Notes under the pieces: generated by a model
Told to the model about the DNA's origin: nothing
Databases searched by the model: none
The model's input: the letters and a program-made list of their open reading frames with translations, nothing else
Assembly (NCBI GenBank): GCA_910578335.1
Contig: CAJTPU010000008.1
Location: forward strand, 89,018 to 141,267
Length of the DNA: 52,250 bases
Reading direction: 5' to 3'
Source of the DNA: an uncultured Lachnospiraceae bacterium
GTDB taxonomy: Bacteria; Bacillota; Clostridia; Lachnospirales; Lachnospiraceae
Part shown: piece by piece, positions 35,014 to 43,625 of the stretch
Layout of the letters: the number at the start of each line of letters is the position of its first letter
How positions within the stretch are numbered: the first letter of the stretch is position 1
Translations under genes and position numbers: made by a program

Positions 35014-35319
35014 TTAAAGAAAGAGCTCCAGAATAAAAACGGTGAGGCAGGAAAAGACGGCAACCTGAAACAGCCCCCTTTTGCACCATGCGAGTACAAT
35101 GCCCACAAGCAGGGCTGCAAGACCGGAATAGAAGCTGCCGGTTGCTTCCAGAATGGCGGGGAAGGTCATGACGGACAGGGTCACATAGGGGACGTAGTAT
35201 AAAAAAGAACGGATGGTCCGGTTGGAAATATCCTTTCTTATCAGTGTGAGCGGCAGAACCCGTATCAGGTAGCTGACGCCTGCCATAATAAAGATATACA
35301 GGTAAATATTGTGTTCCAT
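35014..35319 (-). CDS. azlD: AzlD-type branched-chain amino acid exporter subunit
   Basis: The 101-residue hydrophobic protein begins EHNIYLYIFIMAGVSYLIRVLPLTLIRKDI, with the SYLIRVLPLTL-type segment and the YVPYVTLSVMTFPAIL helix characteristic of AzlD. It works with AzlC to export branched-chain amino acids or analogues. The frame is open to 35400, but the extra N-terminus has no family match, and GAAGG lies upstream of ATG 35319. It lies 94 bases after azlC on the same strand. Confidence 0.85.
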   Translation of the reverse strand: MEHNIYLYIFIMAGVSYLIRVLPLTLIRKDISNRTIRSFLYYVPYVTLSVMTFPAILEATGSFYSGLAALLVGIVLAWCKRGLFQVAVFSCLTVFILELFL

Positions 35320-35413
35320 AAAACCTTCTTTCTGAGTGTATCCTGCGGCGCCTATGCTTGTCTGCCGGCGCGCAGACGCTTTGCCCTTTGCCGCAAACAT
35401 GCCTGCCGGCGTC

Positions 35414-36130
35414 TTAGGTCTGTTCCTCTTCGGGAACAGGGAAGAGAATGGCAGCGGCGCCTGAGATGATTACGGTCAGCACAATGATGCGCATACCGGA
35501 GGAGAGAAAGCCAAAAACGGGAAGCTTTGCAAAAAGAAAGCTTGCCAGCATGGAGACGACGACTAGTCCGGCGATGATTCTGCTTTTTCTTGCAGGCGGG
35601 ATGATAATGGCGATAAACATGCCGTAGAGCCCGACGCTTAAGGCGCTGACGATGTTTGCCGGAAGCAGGCTGCCGCAGAGTACGCCCAGACAGGTGCCTA
35701 ATGCCCAGCCGGGTGCGGCGGCGGTCATGACGCCGTAGGTATAAAAGGGATTCAGCCTGCCGGGATACGCCATGGAAACGCCGAAGATTTCATCCGTGAC
35801 GTCAAAACCGACAAGCAGCCTGTGGAAAAACGGAAAATCACCGGAGAGCTTCTGGCTGAGGGAACAGGACATCAAGAGGTAGCGGGCGTTGGCAATCAGT
35901 ATCATAACCGCCATTTCCAGATAACTGCCTTGTGCAGCAATTACGGTAAAACCCGCATATTGTCCGGCGGAGGCGTTGACAAGAAGGCTTGTAAGCGTCG
36001 CCTGAAAAGCCGTCATGCCGGCATTTTGGGCGGCGATGCCGAGCGTGAAGGAGACGGCAAGATAGCCCAGCGCGATAGGAATCCCATGGTGGATTCCTTT
36101 TTTATAGCAGATAATATTTTCCTTTTTCAT
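35414..36130 (-). CDS. azlC: AzlC-type branched-chain amino acid exporter
   Basis: The 238-residue membrane protein has the AzlC pattern: GIPIALGYLAVSFTLGIAAQNAGM (about residues 16-39), NASAGQYAGFTVIAAQGSYLEMAVMILIANARYLLMSCSLSQKL (about 52-95) and GFDVTDEIFGVSMAYPG (about 108-124). It is the large subunit of the AzlCD exporter of branched-chain amino acids. The divergent sodium symporter gene shares a 207-base upstream region. Confidence 0.93.
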   Translation of the reverse strand: MKKENIICYKKGIHHGIPIALGYLAVSFTLGIAAQNAGMTAFQATLTSLLVNASAGQYAGFTVIAAQGSYLEMAVMILIANARYLLMSCSLSQKLSGDFPFFHRLLVGFDVTDEIFGVSMAYPGRLNPFYTYGVMTAAAPGWALGTCLGVLCGSLLPANIVSALSVGLYGMFIAIIIPPARKSRIIAGLVVVSMLASFLFAKLPVFGFLSSGMRIIVLTVIISGAAAILFPVPEEEQT

Positions 36131-36207
36131 AGTTGTGTTAACCTTTGTATAAAGATGGCTTCCGCCCTTGCAGGAAGAGCGGTAAACGCTTTGGGAATAT
36201 CCTTTTG

Positions 36208-36236
36208 TTGACAGGACGTTTGTTTAATAGTACTCT
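36208..36236 (+). promoter_or_regulatory. Promoter of the sodium symporter gene
   Basis: TTGACA (36208-36213), a 17-base spacer and TACTCT (36231-36236) give a leader of about 95 bases before the symporter start. Confidence 0.6.
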
Positions 36237-36314
36237 GATATTAAGTAGTATTCTATCAAAGGCTGTGTTTTTGTCAATAGAGTTTACGGGGAGATAAAGG
36301 AAAACGAAAGGGAA

Positions 36315-36328
36315 GGGGGAATTCCCCC
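36315..36328. promoter_or_regulatory. 14-bp perfect palindrome over the symporter ribosome binding site
   Basis: GGGGGAATTCCCCC, a perfect palindrome with no loop, lies 9 bases before ATG 36338 and contains the only G-rich ribosome binding sequence. It could be an operator or a site where RNA dimer or hairpin formation hides the ribosome binding site. Confidence 0.5.
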
Positions 36329-36337
36329 AAAAGAAAA

Positions 36338-37744
36338 ATGAAAAAAGAGAAGAACAGGAATGCATTTTCAGGTTCCCTTGGCTTTGTGCTGACGGCGGCA
36401 GGAAGTGCAGTGGGATTGGGAAATATTTGGCGGTTTCCCTATTTTGCGGCGAAGGACGGCGGCGGACTGTATCTGGTTATTTATCTGGTGCTGGCGCTGA
36501 CCTTTGGCTTTGCCCTGCTTACCACGGAGATAGCAATCGGGAGAAAGACAAGGCAGAGCCCTCTGACTGCATACGGCAGGCTGAAACGGGGCTGGGGATT
36601 TCTGGGTGTACTCGCCTGTCTTGTACCGATTATTATCATGCCTTATTACTGTGTGATAGGCGGCTGGGTAGTCAAATATTTTTTTGCCTATCTGACGGGG
36701 GAGGGAAGGCTTGCGGCGGCTGACGGATATTTTTCGCAATATATTACGGGGGAAGTACAGCCGGTTTTCTTTATGGTCGTTTTTTTGTTTGTGGTAGCGT
36801 TTGTTGTTTTCAAGGGAGTCAACAAAGGCATTGAGTCCTCTTCCAAGGTACTTATGCCGCTCTTGCTATTGCTGGTAGTTTCAATCGCGGTGTTTTCCCT
36901 TACCATCCGCCATCAGGATGATACCGGTGCGGCAAGGACGGGGATGGAGGGTTTTTGGATTTATGTGATTCCCAATTTAGAGGGCATGACGGTAAAAGGG
37001 TTTTTCACGGTGCTGTTAGACGCTATGGGGCAATTGTTTTTCAGTCTCAGCGTTGCCATGGGCATTATGATTGCATATGGCTCCTATGTGAAGGATGATG
37101 CCAATCTGGTAAAATCCATCAGCCGGATAGAAATTTTCGACACACTGGTTGCGTTTCTGGCGGGCGTCATGATTATTCCCGCAGTATATACTTTTATGGG
37201 AAAGGAAGGAATGGCTTCGTCGGGTCCCAGCCTGATGTTTGAATCCCTTCCCAAAGTGTTTGACTCGATGGGCGGCGCCGGAAGTCTGGTCGGCTGTCTG
37301 TTTTTTGCCATGGTGCTGTTTGCGGCGCTGACAAGCGCCGTATCCGTGATGGAGGCAGTGGTTTCCAGCTTTATGGACAAGTTTCATATCTCACGCCTGA
37401 AAGCGGCTTTTCTGGAGACGGTTATTGCCCTGACAGGCGGAATTCTGGTTTGTTTCGGCTACAACAAGCTGTATTTTGATGTTGTACTGCCGAACGGTGC
37501 GCATGCCACAATTCTGGACATTATGGATTATATCAGCAACAACTGCCTGATGCCCTTGGTGGCGATTGGGACATGCGTATTGGTAGGATGGATTGTCAAG
37601 CCGAAGACAGTGATTGAAGAGGTGGAGAAGTCAGGCTGCAAATTTGGCAGAAAGAAGCTTTACGAGGTGATGATACGCTATATTGCGCCGGTGCTGCTGG
37701 TGATACTGTTGTTGAAGTCATTGGGAGTGCTGCAGGTCATTTAA
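36338..37744 (+). CDS. Neurotransmitter:sodium symporter (NSS) family transporter
   Basis: The 468-residue protein starts with the NSS signature GSAVGLGNIWRFPYFAAKDGGG (about residues 22-43), which forms part of the Na+ and substrate sites in TM1, and has about eleven transmembrane helices. MPYYCVIGGWVVKYFFAYL is the TM3 region. It couples sodium to uptake of an amino acid or related amine; the substrate is unknown. The palindrome over the ribosome binding site is unusual. It is followed 16 bases later by a GNAT gene. Confidence 0.93.
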   Translation: MKKEKNRNAFSGSLGFVLTAAGSAVGLGNIWRFPYFAAKDGGGLYLVIYLVLALTFGFALLTTEIAIGRKTRQSPLTAYGRLKRGWGFLGVLACLVPIIIMPYYCVIGGWVVKYFFAYLTGEGRLAAADGYFSQYITGEVQPVFFMVVFLFVVAFVVFKGVNKGIESSSKVLMPLLLLLVVSIAVFSLTIRHQDDTGAARTGMEGFWIYVIPNLEGMTVKGFFTVLLDAMGQLFFSLSVAMGIMIAYGSYVKDDANLVKSISRIEIFDTLVAFLAGVMIIPAVYTFMGKEGMASSGPSLMFESLPKVFDSMGGAGSLVGCLFFAMVLFAALTSAVSVMEAVVSSFMDKFHISRLKAAFLETVIALTGGILVCFGYNKLYFDVVLPNGAHATILDIMDYISNNCLMPLVAIGTCVLVGWIVKPKTVIEEVEKSGCKFGRKKLYEVMIRYIAPVLLVILLLKSLGVLQVI

Positions 37745-37760
37745 AGGAGGAGGCGCTATA

Positions 37761-38183
37761 ATGGAAGAGATAAAAAGCTACCGCTATCTGCCGGTACCGG
37801 CAATGCGTATTCGTGAAAATGTATTTGTAGAAGAACAGGGTTTTTTAGATGAATTTGATGATATGGATTATACGGCGACGCATCTTGTGCTTTACTACAA
37901 TACCATATCGGCTGCGACCTGCCGATTTTATCCTTTTGAGGAAGAGGGCGCTTATATTTTGGGGCGGATTGCCGTCGTAAAGGAGTTTCGGGGAAAGGGG
38001 CTTGGCATGCACCTGATACAGGAAGCGGAAAAGAAAGTGAAAGAAGCCGGCGGGACGAGAGTGCTTTTGGCGGCACAGACGCTTGCCTCCGGCTTCTATG
38101 AGAAACAGGGTTATACGGCGTTCGGTGATATTTTCTTTGACGAACACTGCCCGCATATCTGGATGCGAAAGCTGCTCGTTTAA
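37761..38183 (+). CDS. GNAT-family N-acetyltransferase (ElaA-like)
   Basis: The 140-residue protein has the GNAT acetyl-CoA site LGRIAVVKEFRGKGLGMHLIQEAEKKV (about residues 67-93), with the RGKGLG pyrophosphate loop, and RENVFVEEQGFLDEFDDMD (about 18-36), which is typical of the ElaA/YjcF subgroup. GGFYEKQGYTAFG-type residues near the C-terminus fit the family. The substrate is not known. AAAGGAGG at 37744-37751 precedes ATG 37761. It is co-transcribed with the symporter and convergent with an ABC exporter. Confidence 0.9.
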   Translation: MEEIKSYRYLPVPAMRIRENVFVEEQGFLDEFDDMDYTATHLVLYYNTISAATCRFYPFEEEGAYILGRIAVVKEFRGKGLGMHLIQEAEKKVKEAGGTRVLLAAQTLASGFYEKQGYTAFGDIFFDEHCPHIWMRKLLV

Positions 38184-38213
38184 GAAAACAGGAACAGAAG
38201 CGTCTTCTTAAAC
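38178..38213. repeat. Inverted repeat across the two convergent stop codons
   Basis: GTTTAAGAA (38178-38186) and TTCTTAAAC (38205-38213) are perfect complements. Each arm contains the stop codon of one of the two convergent genes (TAA at 38181-38183 and, on the minus strand, TAA at 38210-38208). It may act as a shared transcription end; there is no long T-run. Confidence 0.55.
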
Positions 38214-40004
38214 TTTGGCAGGAGACAGAAAGTCATATTGGGACATATATAACCGGTAGTATTCGCCTTTCTGTCTCATCAGTTCTTCATGGTTTCCCTT
38301 TTCTAAAATAGCGCCTTTATCCACATACATAATGCAGTCCGCATTCTTGATGGTGGAGAGTCTGTGGGCGATGATAAAGGAGGTGCGCCCTACAAGCAGG
38401 CGGTTTAAACCTTTCTGCAAAAGGAGCTCCGTCTCTGTGTCGATGCTGGAGGTCGCCTCGTCCAGAATCAGGATGCGGGGATTTGCGAGGAGCGCCCGGG
38501 CAAAGGAGATAAGCTGCCGCTGTCCGGCGGAAAGGCGGGTTCCCCTTTCATTGACTTCCGTGTAGTACCCATTTTCCATCTCCATAATAAAATCATGGGC
38601 GCAGACGGTTTTGGCAGCCGTGATGACTTCTTCGTCGGCAGCTTCCATGTTGCCGTAGCGGATATTGTCCATAATGGTGCCGGCAAAGATAAAGGAGTCC
38701 TGCATCATAATCCCCATCTGTGTGCGCAGGGAGTGCAGCGTCACGCCTGCAATATCTGTTCCGTCTATGAGAATCCGCCCCGAGTCCACATTGTAAAAAC
38801 GGCTTATCAGATTGACGATTGTTGTTTTGCCGGCGCCGGTAGGACCCACGATGGCGAAGGTTTCCCCCTGCTTGGCGGTAAAGTTGATGGAATCCAGTAT
38901 CTTATGTCCTTCTTCGTAGCTGAAGGATACATTTTCAAACCGGACTTCTCCTTTTATGGGCGGCATAAGAGCGGCATTCGGCGCATCCTTTACCAGCACA
39001 GGCTCATCAATGGTCTCAAAGATACGCTCCAGATAGGAAATCGCAGTGAGCAGGGAATTGTAAAATCCTGCCAGAGTATTGATGGGCTGCCAGAACCGGC
39101 TGATATAAGCGGTAAAGGCAATCAGTACGCCCGTCGTCAGGGTGGAGGAGGGGGCGAGGAGCCAGCGTATGCCAAGGACATAGACAAAGGAAATCGTCAA
39201 AGTAGATATGATGTCTATGCTGGGCCATAAAACAAAGTTGAACTTGACTGCCCGCATCCACGCCGAGCGGTAATTGCCGCTTAAGCGGTTGAATATGCCT
39301 GTATTTTCCTGCTCCCGCACAAAGGACTGGGTGACGCGGATGCCGTTTATGCTTTCTGCGATATAGGCGTTTAGGTTGGACTGTTTATTGCTCTGTATCT
39401 GCCAGGCGCGGCGCTGCCTTCTCTTGATGAATACGATGACGGCAGCAAGTAGCGGAAGCCCGCAGAGACAGATTAGGGTGAGCCTCACGTCCTCGATAAA
39501 CATAAAAATCAGAATAAAGATAAGGTTGCACAGGTCAGTAAAGGTATTGACAATACCATTGCTCAGTAAATCACTGAGGCTGTTTACGTAATTTACCACC
39601 CGCACCTGTATTTTGCCATGGGGTCTGTCGTCATAGTAGGAAAAGGGCAGCTTCTGCAGGTGGCAGAAAATATCGGCGCGCAAATCGTGAACGATATTCT
39701 GCCCAATGACGCTCATGTGCTTAATCTTGGTGCGAAGCGAAAAGGCGGAGTACAGTGCAATCAAAAAAGTCAGTCCGCAGTATAAAAATACGGAGTTCAT
39801 ATCCTTTTTGGGGATGGAAAAGTCCATGATGCGCTGAAAGAAAATCGGTATCAGCATGGTAAGCGCTGAAGCGGAGAGCATCAGGACAATCACAAGTGCC
39901 ATCTGTTTTTTATAGGGCTTTATGTATCCGGCAAGACGCTTCAACTGGCTGATATCAAAGCTGTCCTCTAATACTTCATCTACGTCATATCTGTTACGTG
40001 CCAT
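38208..40004 (-). CDS. Heterodimeric ABC exporter subunit, with intact Walker B
   Basis: The 598-residue half-transporter has six transmembrane segments (about residues 35-310) and an ATPase domain: Walker A GPTGAGKTT, Q-loop MMQDSFIF, signature TRLSAGQRQL, Walker B ILILDEATSSID and H-loop IIAHRLSTI. The signature reads LSAGQ in place of LSGGQ, while Walker B and the H-loop are normal. Its upstream partner has the opposite pattern, so they form one heterodimer with one degenerate ATP site, as in BmrCD or TM287/288. The start at ATG 40004 lies 18 bases after the partner stop. The substrate is unknown. Confidence 0.94.
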   Translation of the reverse strand: MARNRYDVDEVLEDSFDISQLKRLAGYIKPYKKQMALVIVLMLSASALTMLIPIFFQRIMDFSIPKKDMNSVFLYCGLTFLIALYSAFSLRTKIKHMSVIGQNIVHDLRADIFCHLQKLPFSYYDDRPHGKIQVRVVNYVNSLSDLLSNGIVNTFTDLCNLIFILIFMFIEDVRLTLICLCGLPLLAAVIVFIKRRQRRAWQIQSNKQSNLNAYIAESINGIRVTQSFVREQENTGIFNRLSGNYRSAWMRAVKFNFVLWPSIDIISTLTISFVYVLGIRWLLAPSSTLTTGVLIAFTAYISRFWQPINTLAGFYNSLLTAISYLERIFETIDEPVLVKDAPNAALMPPIKGEVRFENVSFSYEEGHKILDSINFTAKQGETFAIVGPTGAGKTTIVNLISRFYNVDSGRILIDGTDIAGVTLHSLRTQMGIMMQDSFIFAGTIMDNIRYGNMEAADEEVITAAKTVCAHDFIMEMENGYYTEVNERGTRLSAGQRQLISFARALLANPRILILDEATSSIDTETELLLQKGLNRLLVGRTSFIIAHRLSTIKNADCIMYVDKGAILEKGNHEELMRQKGEYYRLYMSQYDFLSPAKV

Positions 40005-40022
40005 GTCAGTTTTCTCCTCCCT

Positions 40023-41759
40023 TCAGACAAGCGCTTCGGCGGGGATTTCCCCGTACTGGCTGCGGAAAGCAGCGGCATAATACCCGTCCTTTGCAAGCAA
40101 GGTTTCGTGGGTTCCCTGTTCGATAATCCGTCCTTTATCCATGACAAGAATCAAATCGGCATCTTTTATGGAAGAAATACGGTAGGCAATGACAAAAACC
40201 GTGCAGTCTGTTCCGATGGTTTTGAGCTGCTTTTGGATATAGCTCTCCGTTTCCATATCCACGGCGGAGGTGGTATCGTCCAAAATCAAAATGGACGGCT
40301 TTTTTAAAAGCGCGCGCGCAAGGGAAATCCGCTGTTTTTGTCCGCCTGAAAGACCGACGCCGCGCTCCCCTACGATGGTGTCGTAGCCGTCGGGCATATT
40401 CTGGATAAAATGGTTGGCATCTGCCATAATGGCAGCCTTTTTGACTTCTTCAAAGGAGCAGTCGGGGCGCCCGTAGGCGATATTGCCCTCTATGGTGTCG
40501 GAAAAGAGGAATACATCCTGCATTGCCATGCCGATGTTGTCTCGCAGATTGTAAAGGTCCATATCACGTACATTTGTGCCATCCACCAGCACCTGTCCCG
40601 AGGTGGTGTCGTAAAAACGGCAGAGCAGGTTCATAATGGTGGATTTGCCGGAGCCGGTGGAGCCGATAATGCCCACGGTCTGCCCGGGCGCAGCCTTAAA
40701 ATTGATATCCATCACGATGTCCTCGTCGTCGGCGCGGTAAGAAACATTTTGAAATACAATTTCGCCCTTCAGTTTTTTGACAATGCCGCATTCCGGTGTC
40801 CGCACATTCGGCTCTTCCGTGTAGGTGGCGTAAATTTTTTCCACGGAAGTAATAAAGTTGCCGATATCATTGACGAGCCAGCCCGCCATACGCAGGGGAT
40901 TGTTCAGCATCCAAAGGTAGCCGTTAATGGTTACGAGCTTTCCTAAGGAAAGCTCTTCGGAGATTACCATATAGCCGCCATAGAGCATCAGGATAATATT
41001 GAGCGCATAAGCAAGTATTTCAAACAAGGGCACATACTTCATCCAGACACGGGAGGCGGCTATCTGGGAAGCGCGGAAGGCATCGTTCTCTTTGTTGAAT
41101 TTGCCAATTTCATAGTCCTCCTTGGAGAAGGCGCGCACCACGCGGTTGCCGCTGACATTTTCCTGCACAAAGGCATTTAAGGAAGAAAAGCAGTTCCGGT
41201 TCCTCTGAAAGGCAGGTTTTACCTCCTTGGACTGCATAAAGGTGGCAAGTGCCGTAAAGGGCAGCACGATTAGCATACACAGGGCGAGCTTTACGTTTAC
41301 GGTAAATATCATGGTAAGAGCGGTAAAAAACATCAGCACATTTTCGGACACATTGTAGATAACGTAGGCGACAAAGTGTCTGATGGCGTCCATATCACCT
41401 GTCTGGCGGCTCATCAAGTCGCCGGTCCGCTTTTTGTTGTAAAAGTGAAAGTCTTCCTGTAAAAGCTTGCGGTATACTTTGTCCCGCATATCGTAGAGCA
41501 GTCCCTGGGATGCGGTCTCAAAAATAAGCTGGTAGAGAAAACGCATGCCGCTTTTGACAATGATAACGCCAAGCATACAGCCGATAAGCGGCAGCAGCAG
41601 ACTGAGGCGTCCGTTTTCTATCACTTCGTCCACAATAAGTCCTGAAATATGGGGATTTACAATATTCAGGGCAGTAATCAGCACGGTGAGAAAAAGTCCG
41701 CATATGATGTTTTTCCGGTATTTTTTCAGAAAAGATAAAAACCATTTTATCGCGGTCAT
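40023..41759 (-). CDS. Heterodimeric ABC exporter subunit, with degenerate catalytic site
   Basis: The 578-residue half-transporter has six transmembrane segments and an ATPase domain: Walker A GSTGSGKST, Q-loop MAMQDVFLF, signature VGLSGGQKQR, Walker B ILILDDTTSAVD and a switch region VIAYRISSI. The catalytic Glu is Asp and the H-loop His is Tyr, while the signature is intact. Combined with LSAGQ in the partner, this makes one consensus and one degenerate ATP site. TAGGAGG lies just upstream of ATG 41759. It is first in the two-gene operon. The upstream region has three TTGTA repeats that may bind a regulator. Confidence 0.94.
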   Translation of the reverse strand: MTAIKWFLSFLKKYRKNIICGLFLTVLITALNIVNPHISGLIVDEVIENGRLSLLLPLIGCMLGVIIVKSGMRFLYQLIFETASQGLLYDMRDKVYRKLLQEDFHFYNKKRTGDLMSRQTGDMDAIRHFVAYVIYNVSENVLMFFTALTMIFTVNVKLALCMLIVLPFTALATFMQSKEVKPAFQRNRNCFSSLNAFVQENVSGNRVVRAFSKEDYEIGKFNKENDAFRASQIAASRVWMKYVPLFEILAYALNIILMLYGGYMVISEELSLGKLVTINGYLWMLNNPLRMAGWLVNDIGNFITSVEKIYATYTEEPNVRTPECGIVKKLKGEIVFQNVSYRADDEDIVMDINFKAAPGQTVGIIGSTGSGKSTIMNLLCRFYDTTSGQVLVDGTNVRDMDLYNLRDNIGMAMQDVFLFSDTIEGNIAYGRPDCSFEEVKKAAIMADANHFIQNMPDGYDTIVGERGVGLSGGQKQRISLARALLKKPSILILDDTTSAVDMETESYIQKQLKTIGTDCTVFVIAYRISSIKDADLILVMDKGRIIEQGTHETLLAKDGYYAAAFRSQYGEIPAEALV

Positions 41760-41915
41760 AACAGCCTCCTAAAATGTTCTTGTAATTCCTTATACTAACA
41801 GTTGTAACTTAAAATAAAATGTAGTATCTTGTAGCTTCCATGTATCTTTTTGCACAGCTATGGAAAAAGACAAGAAACTGTGATATGCTATAGGGGAAAT
41901 GGCAAGGAGGCGGGA

Positions 41916-42542
41916 ATGGCGCGGTATATTCAGGATGTGGTATTATATAAACCTACAGACTTTGTGGTTTTTATGATGAATGACTTTCTCTGCAAAAACA
42001 GCTTTACATTGTCTAAATGGAAAAAGGAGCCGGTATATCGGGCAGGAGATGCTGTGATTGAGGGGTATCAGTATTTGAAATGGTATTACGACGGCTGTAC
42101 GCTGCATGTAGAGGCATGGATATCGGGAGGCGGCATCATAGGCGCGGCAAGGCGTTCTTTTGAGATGGAGACGGACCTTGTGTATGGTGCACGTAAGGAC
42201 CCTTTTTTACTGGAGTTAGAACAGCTTTTTGACCTTATGCGGCAGGAGATTGTGCCGCCTGCCGGTATCGGGCAGCCCGTTCCGGTTTTGACCGTGGATA
42301 ACAGTAAATATGTAAATACGGCGTTTGCGATGGGGCTGTGCAGTGTTTTGTTCGGGCTTTTGCTCCCGTTCCTGGGATTACCTTTAAGTGTTACAGGCGC
42401 AGGACGGGCGCGGCGGGGGAGAAAGACCGGCAGGGCGGGACTGGCGGCAGCGGCAAAAGTCCTTTGTTATGTCGGACTGCTGCTTTCTGTTATCGGACTG
42501 TTTGGGTATCTGATGATTGCCTCACGGTATGCGTATTATTAA
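41916..42542 (+). CDS. Hypothetical membrane protein
   Basis: The 208-residue protein has a soluble N-terminal part (ARYIQDVVLYKPTDFVVFMMNDFL, about residues 2-25) with a beta-rich middle and two C-terminal hydrophobic segments (TAFAMGLCSVLFGLLLPFLG and VLCYVGLLLSVIGLFGYLMI, about 145-200) separated by an Arg-rich loop (GRARRGRKTGR). No domain is recognised. The frame is open from 41850, but AAGGAGG at 41903-41909 supports ATG 41916. It is divergent from the heterodimeric exporter. Confidence 0.75.
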   Translation: MARYIQDVVLYKPTDFVVFMMNDFLCKNSFTLSKWKKEPVYRAGDAVIEGYQYLKWYYDGCTLHVEAWISGGGIIGAARRSFEMETDLVYGARKDPFLLELEQLFDLMRQEIVPPAGIGQPVPVLTVDNSKYVNTAFAMGLCSVLFGLLLPFLGLPLSVTGAGRARRGRKTGRAGLAAAAKVLCYVGLLLSVIGLFGYLMIASRYAYY

Positions 42543-42621
42543 CTGTTTTTATAAATGAAAAAAGGGTATCTGTGACAGCTTGGCGGGAATGATGTAATGT
42601 AGTATGGAAGCGGGAGTATAT

Positions 42622-43476
42622 ATGACGGATAAAAATGAGGGCTTATTGATAGAAGAATTAAATCCTACGTTTCTCTTTACATGGAAAGGCAGGCGGACAC
42701 AGGACGAGAAATCATACCATTCCCATGATTTTCTGGAAATTGCTTTTATTATGTCGGGAAGCGGCAAATACCGGATTGAAGGGAAATTTTATGATGTGCG
42801 GGAGGGGGATTTGCTGCTTATCAATCCCCACATGCTTCATCAGGGACTTGCGGTGCATCCGGAAAATGCGACCACGGAGTTTTTTGTGGCGGCTTCGGAT
42901 ATCCGGCTGAATGGTATGCCGCAAAATGTGCTGCCGATTCCCGAGACGGGACCGGTGATTCATACGTCGGGCGAGTTCAGGCAGAAGATTGCCAGAATCT
43001 GCGCTTCCATGGAGGCGGAAAACGCCGTCTGCTGGCAGGGCAGATACTTTATGATGAAGGCATACCTGATGCAGATGCTTCTTCTGATTGTCAGGCAGCA
43101 GACGGAGCCCGTTGAGATAAAGAAGGGGCGGGCGTTTGAATCCTTTGGCAGAAAATATGTGGTGGAGCAGGTCATTCAGTATTTTGAGGACCATTATGCA
43201 GAGAAAATTTCACTGGACGGCATTGCAGAAAACATGTATTTGAGTCCGTTTTATATTTCGCGTATTTTTAAAAGCGAAATCGGGGATACCCCGATTCATT
43301 ATTTGATTAATATCAGGCTGGAGCGCGCAAAAGAGCTTTTGGAGTCCGGACTTGCGGAAAGCGTGCAGGAGGTGGCGGCGCAGGTGGGGTATGACGATGT
43401 GTATCATTTCAGTAAATTGTTTAAAAAGCGCTATGGATTCCCCCCTTCACAGGCAAAGAAAAGAGGGGAAGTTTGA
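42622..43476 (+). CDS. AraC-family regulator with cupin sensor
   Basis: The 284-residue protein has an N-terminal cupin (HSHDFLEIAFIMSGSGKYRIEG and DVREGDLLLINPHMLHQGL, about residues 34-75), usually a ligand sensor, and a C-terminal AraC HTH pair (ISLDGIAENMYLSPFYISRIF and VQEVAAQVGYDDVYHFSKLFKKRYGFPPSQ, about 205-280). GGGAG at 42612-42616 is 5 bases before ATG 42622; the ATG at 42604 has no good site. Its target is unknown; the nearby exporter or the genes downstream are possible. It stands alone. Confidence 0.92.
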   Translation: MTDKNEGLLIEELNPTFLFTWKGRRTQDEKSYHSHDFLEIAFIMSGSGKYRIEGKFYDVREGDLLLINPHMLHQGLAVHPENATTEFFVAASDIRLNGMPQNVLPIPETGPVIHTSGEFRQKIARICASMEAENAVCWQGRYFMMKAYLMQMLLLIVRQQTEPVEIKKGRAFESFGRKYVVEQVIQYFEDHYAEKISLDGIAENMYLSPFYISRIFKSEIGDTPIHYLINIRLERAKELLESGLAESVQEVAAQVGYDDVYHFSKLFKKRYGFPPSQAKKRGEV

Positions 43477-43535
43477 CAATTTTTTGACAGTATGTTTTTT
43501 TTGAGAAACTTCATGTAAATGTAAGAAAAAAATGT

Positions 43536-43563
43536 TTGCAATGACGGTATTTTTTGTTAAAAT
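43536..43563 (+). promoter_or_regulatory. Promoter of the DUF1905/papain-like gene
   Basis: TTGCAA (43536-43541), a 16-base spacer and TAAAAT (43558-43563) lie about 60 bases before the start. Confidence 0.55.
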
Positions 43564-43625
43564 TTGATTACAGACTATAGAGATGCCGCGTTTAAAAACG
43601 GGGCGAGGAAAGGCGGTTTCTAATT

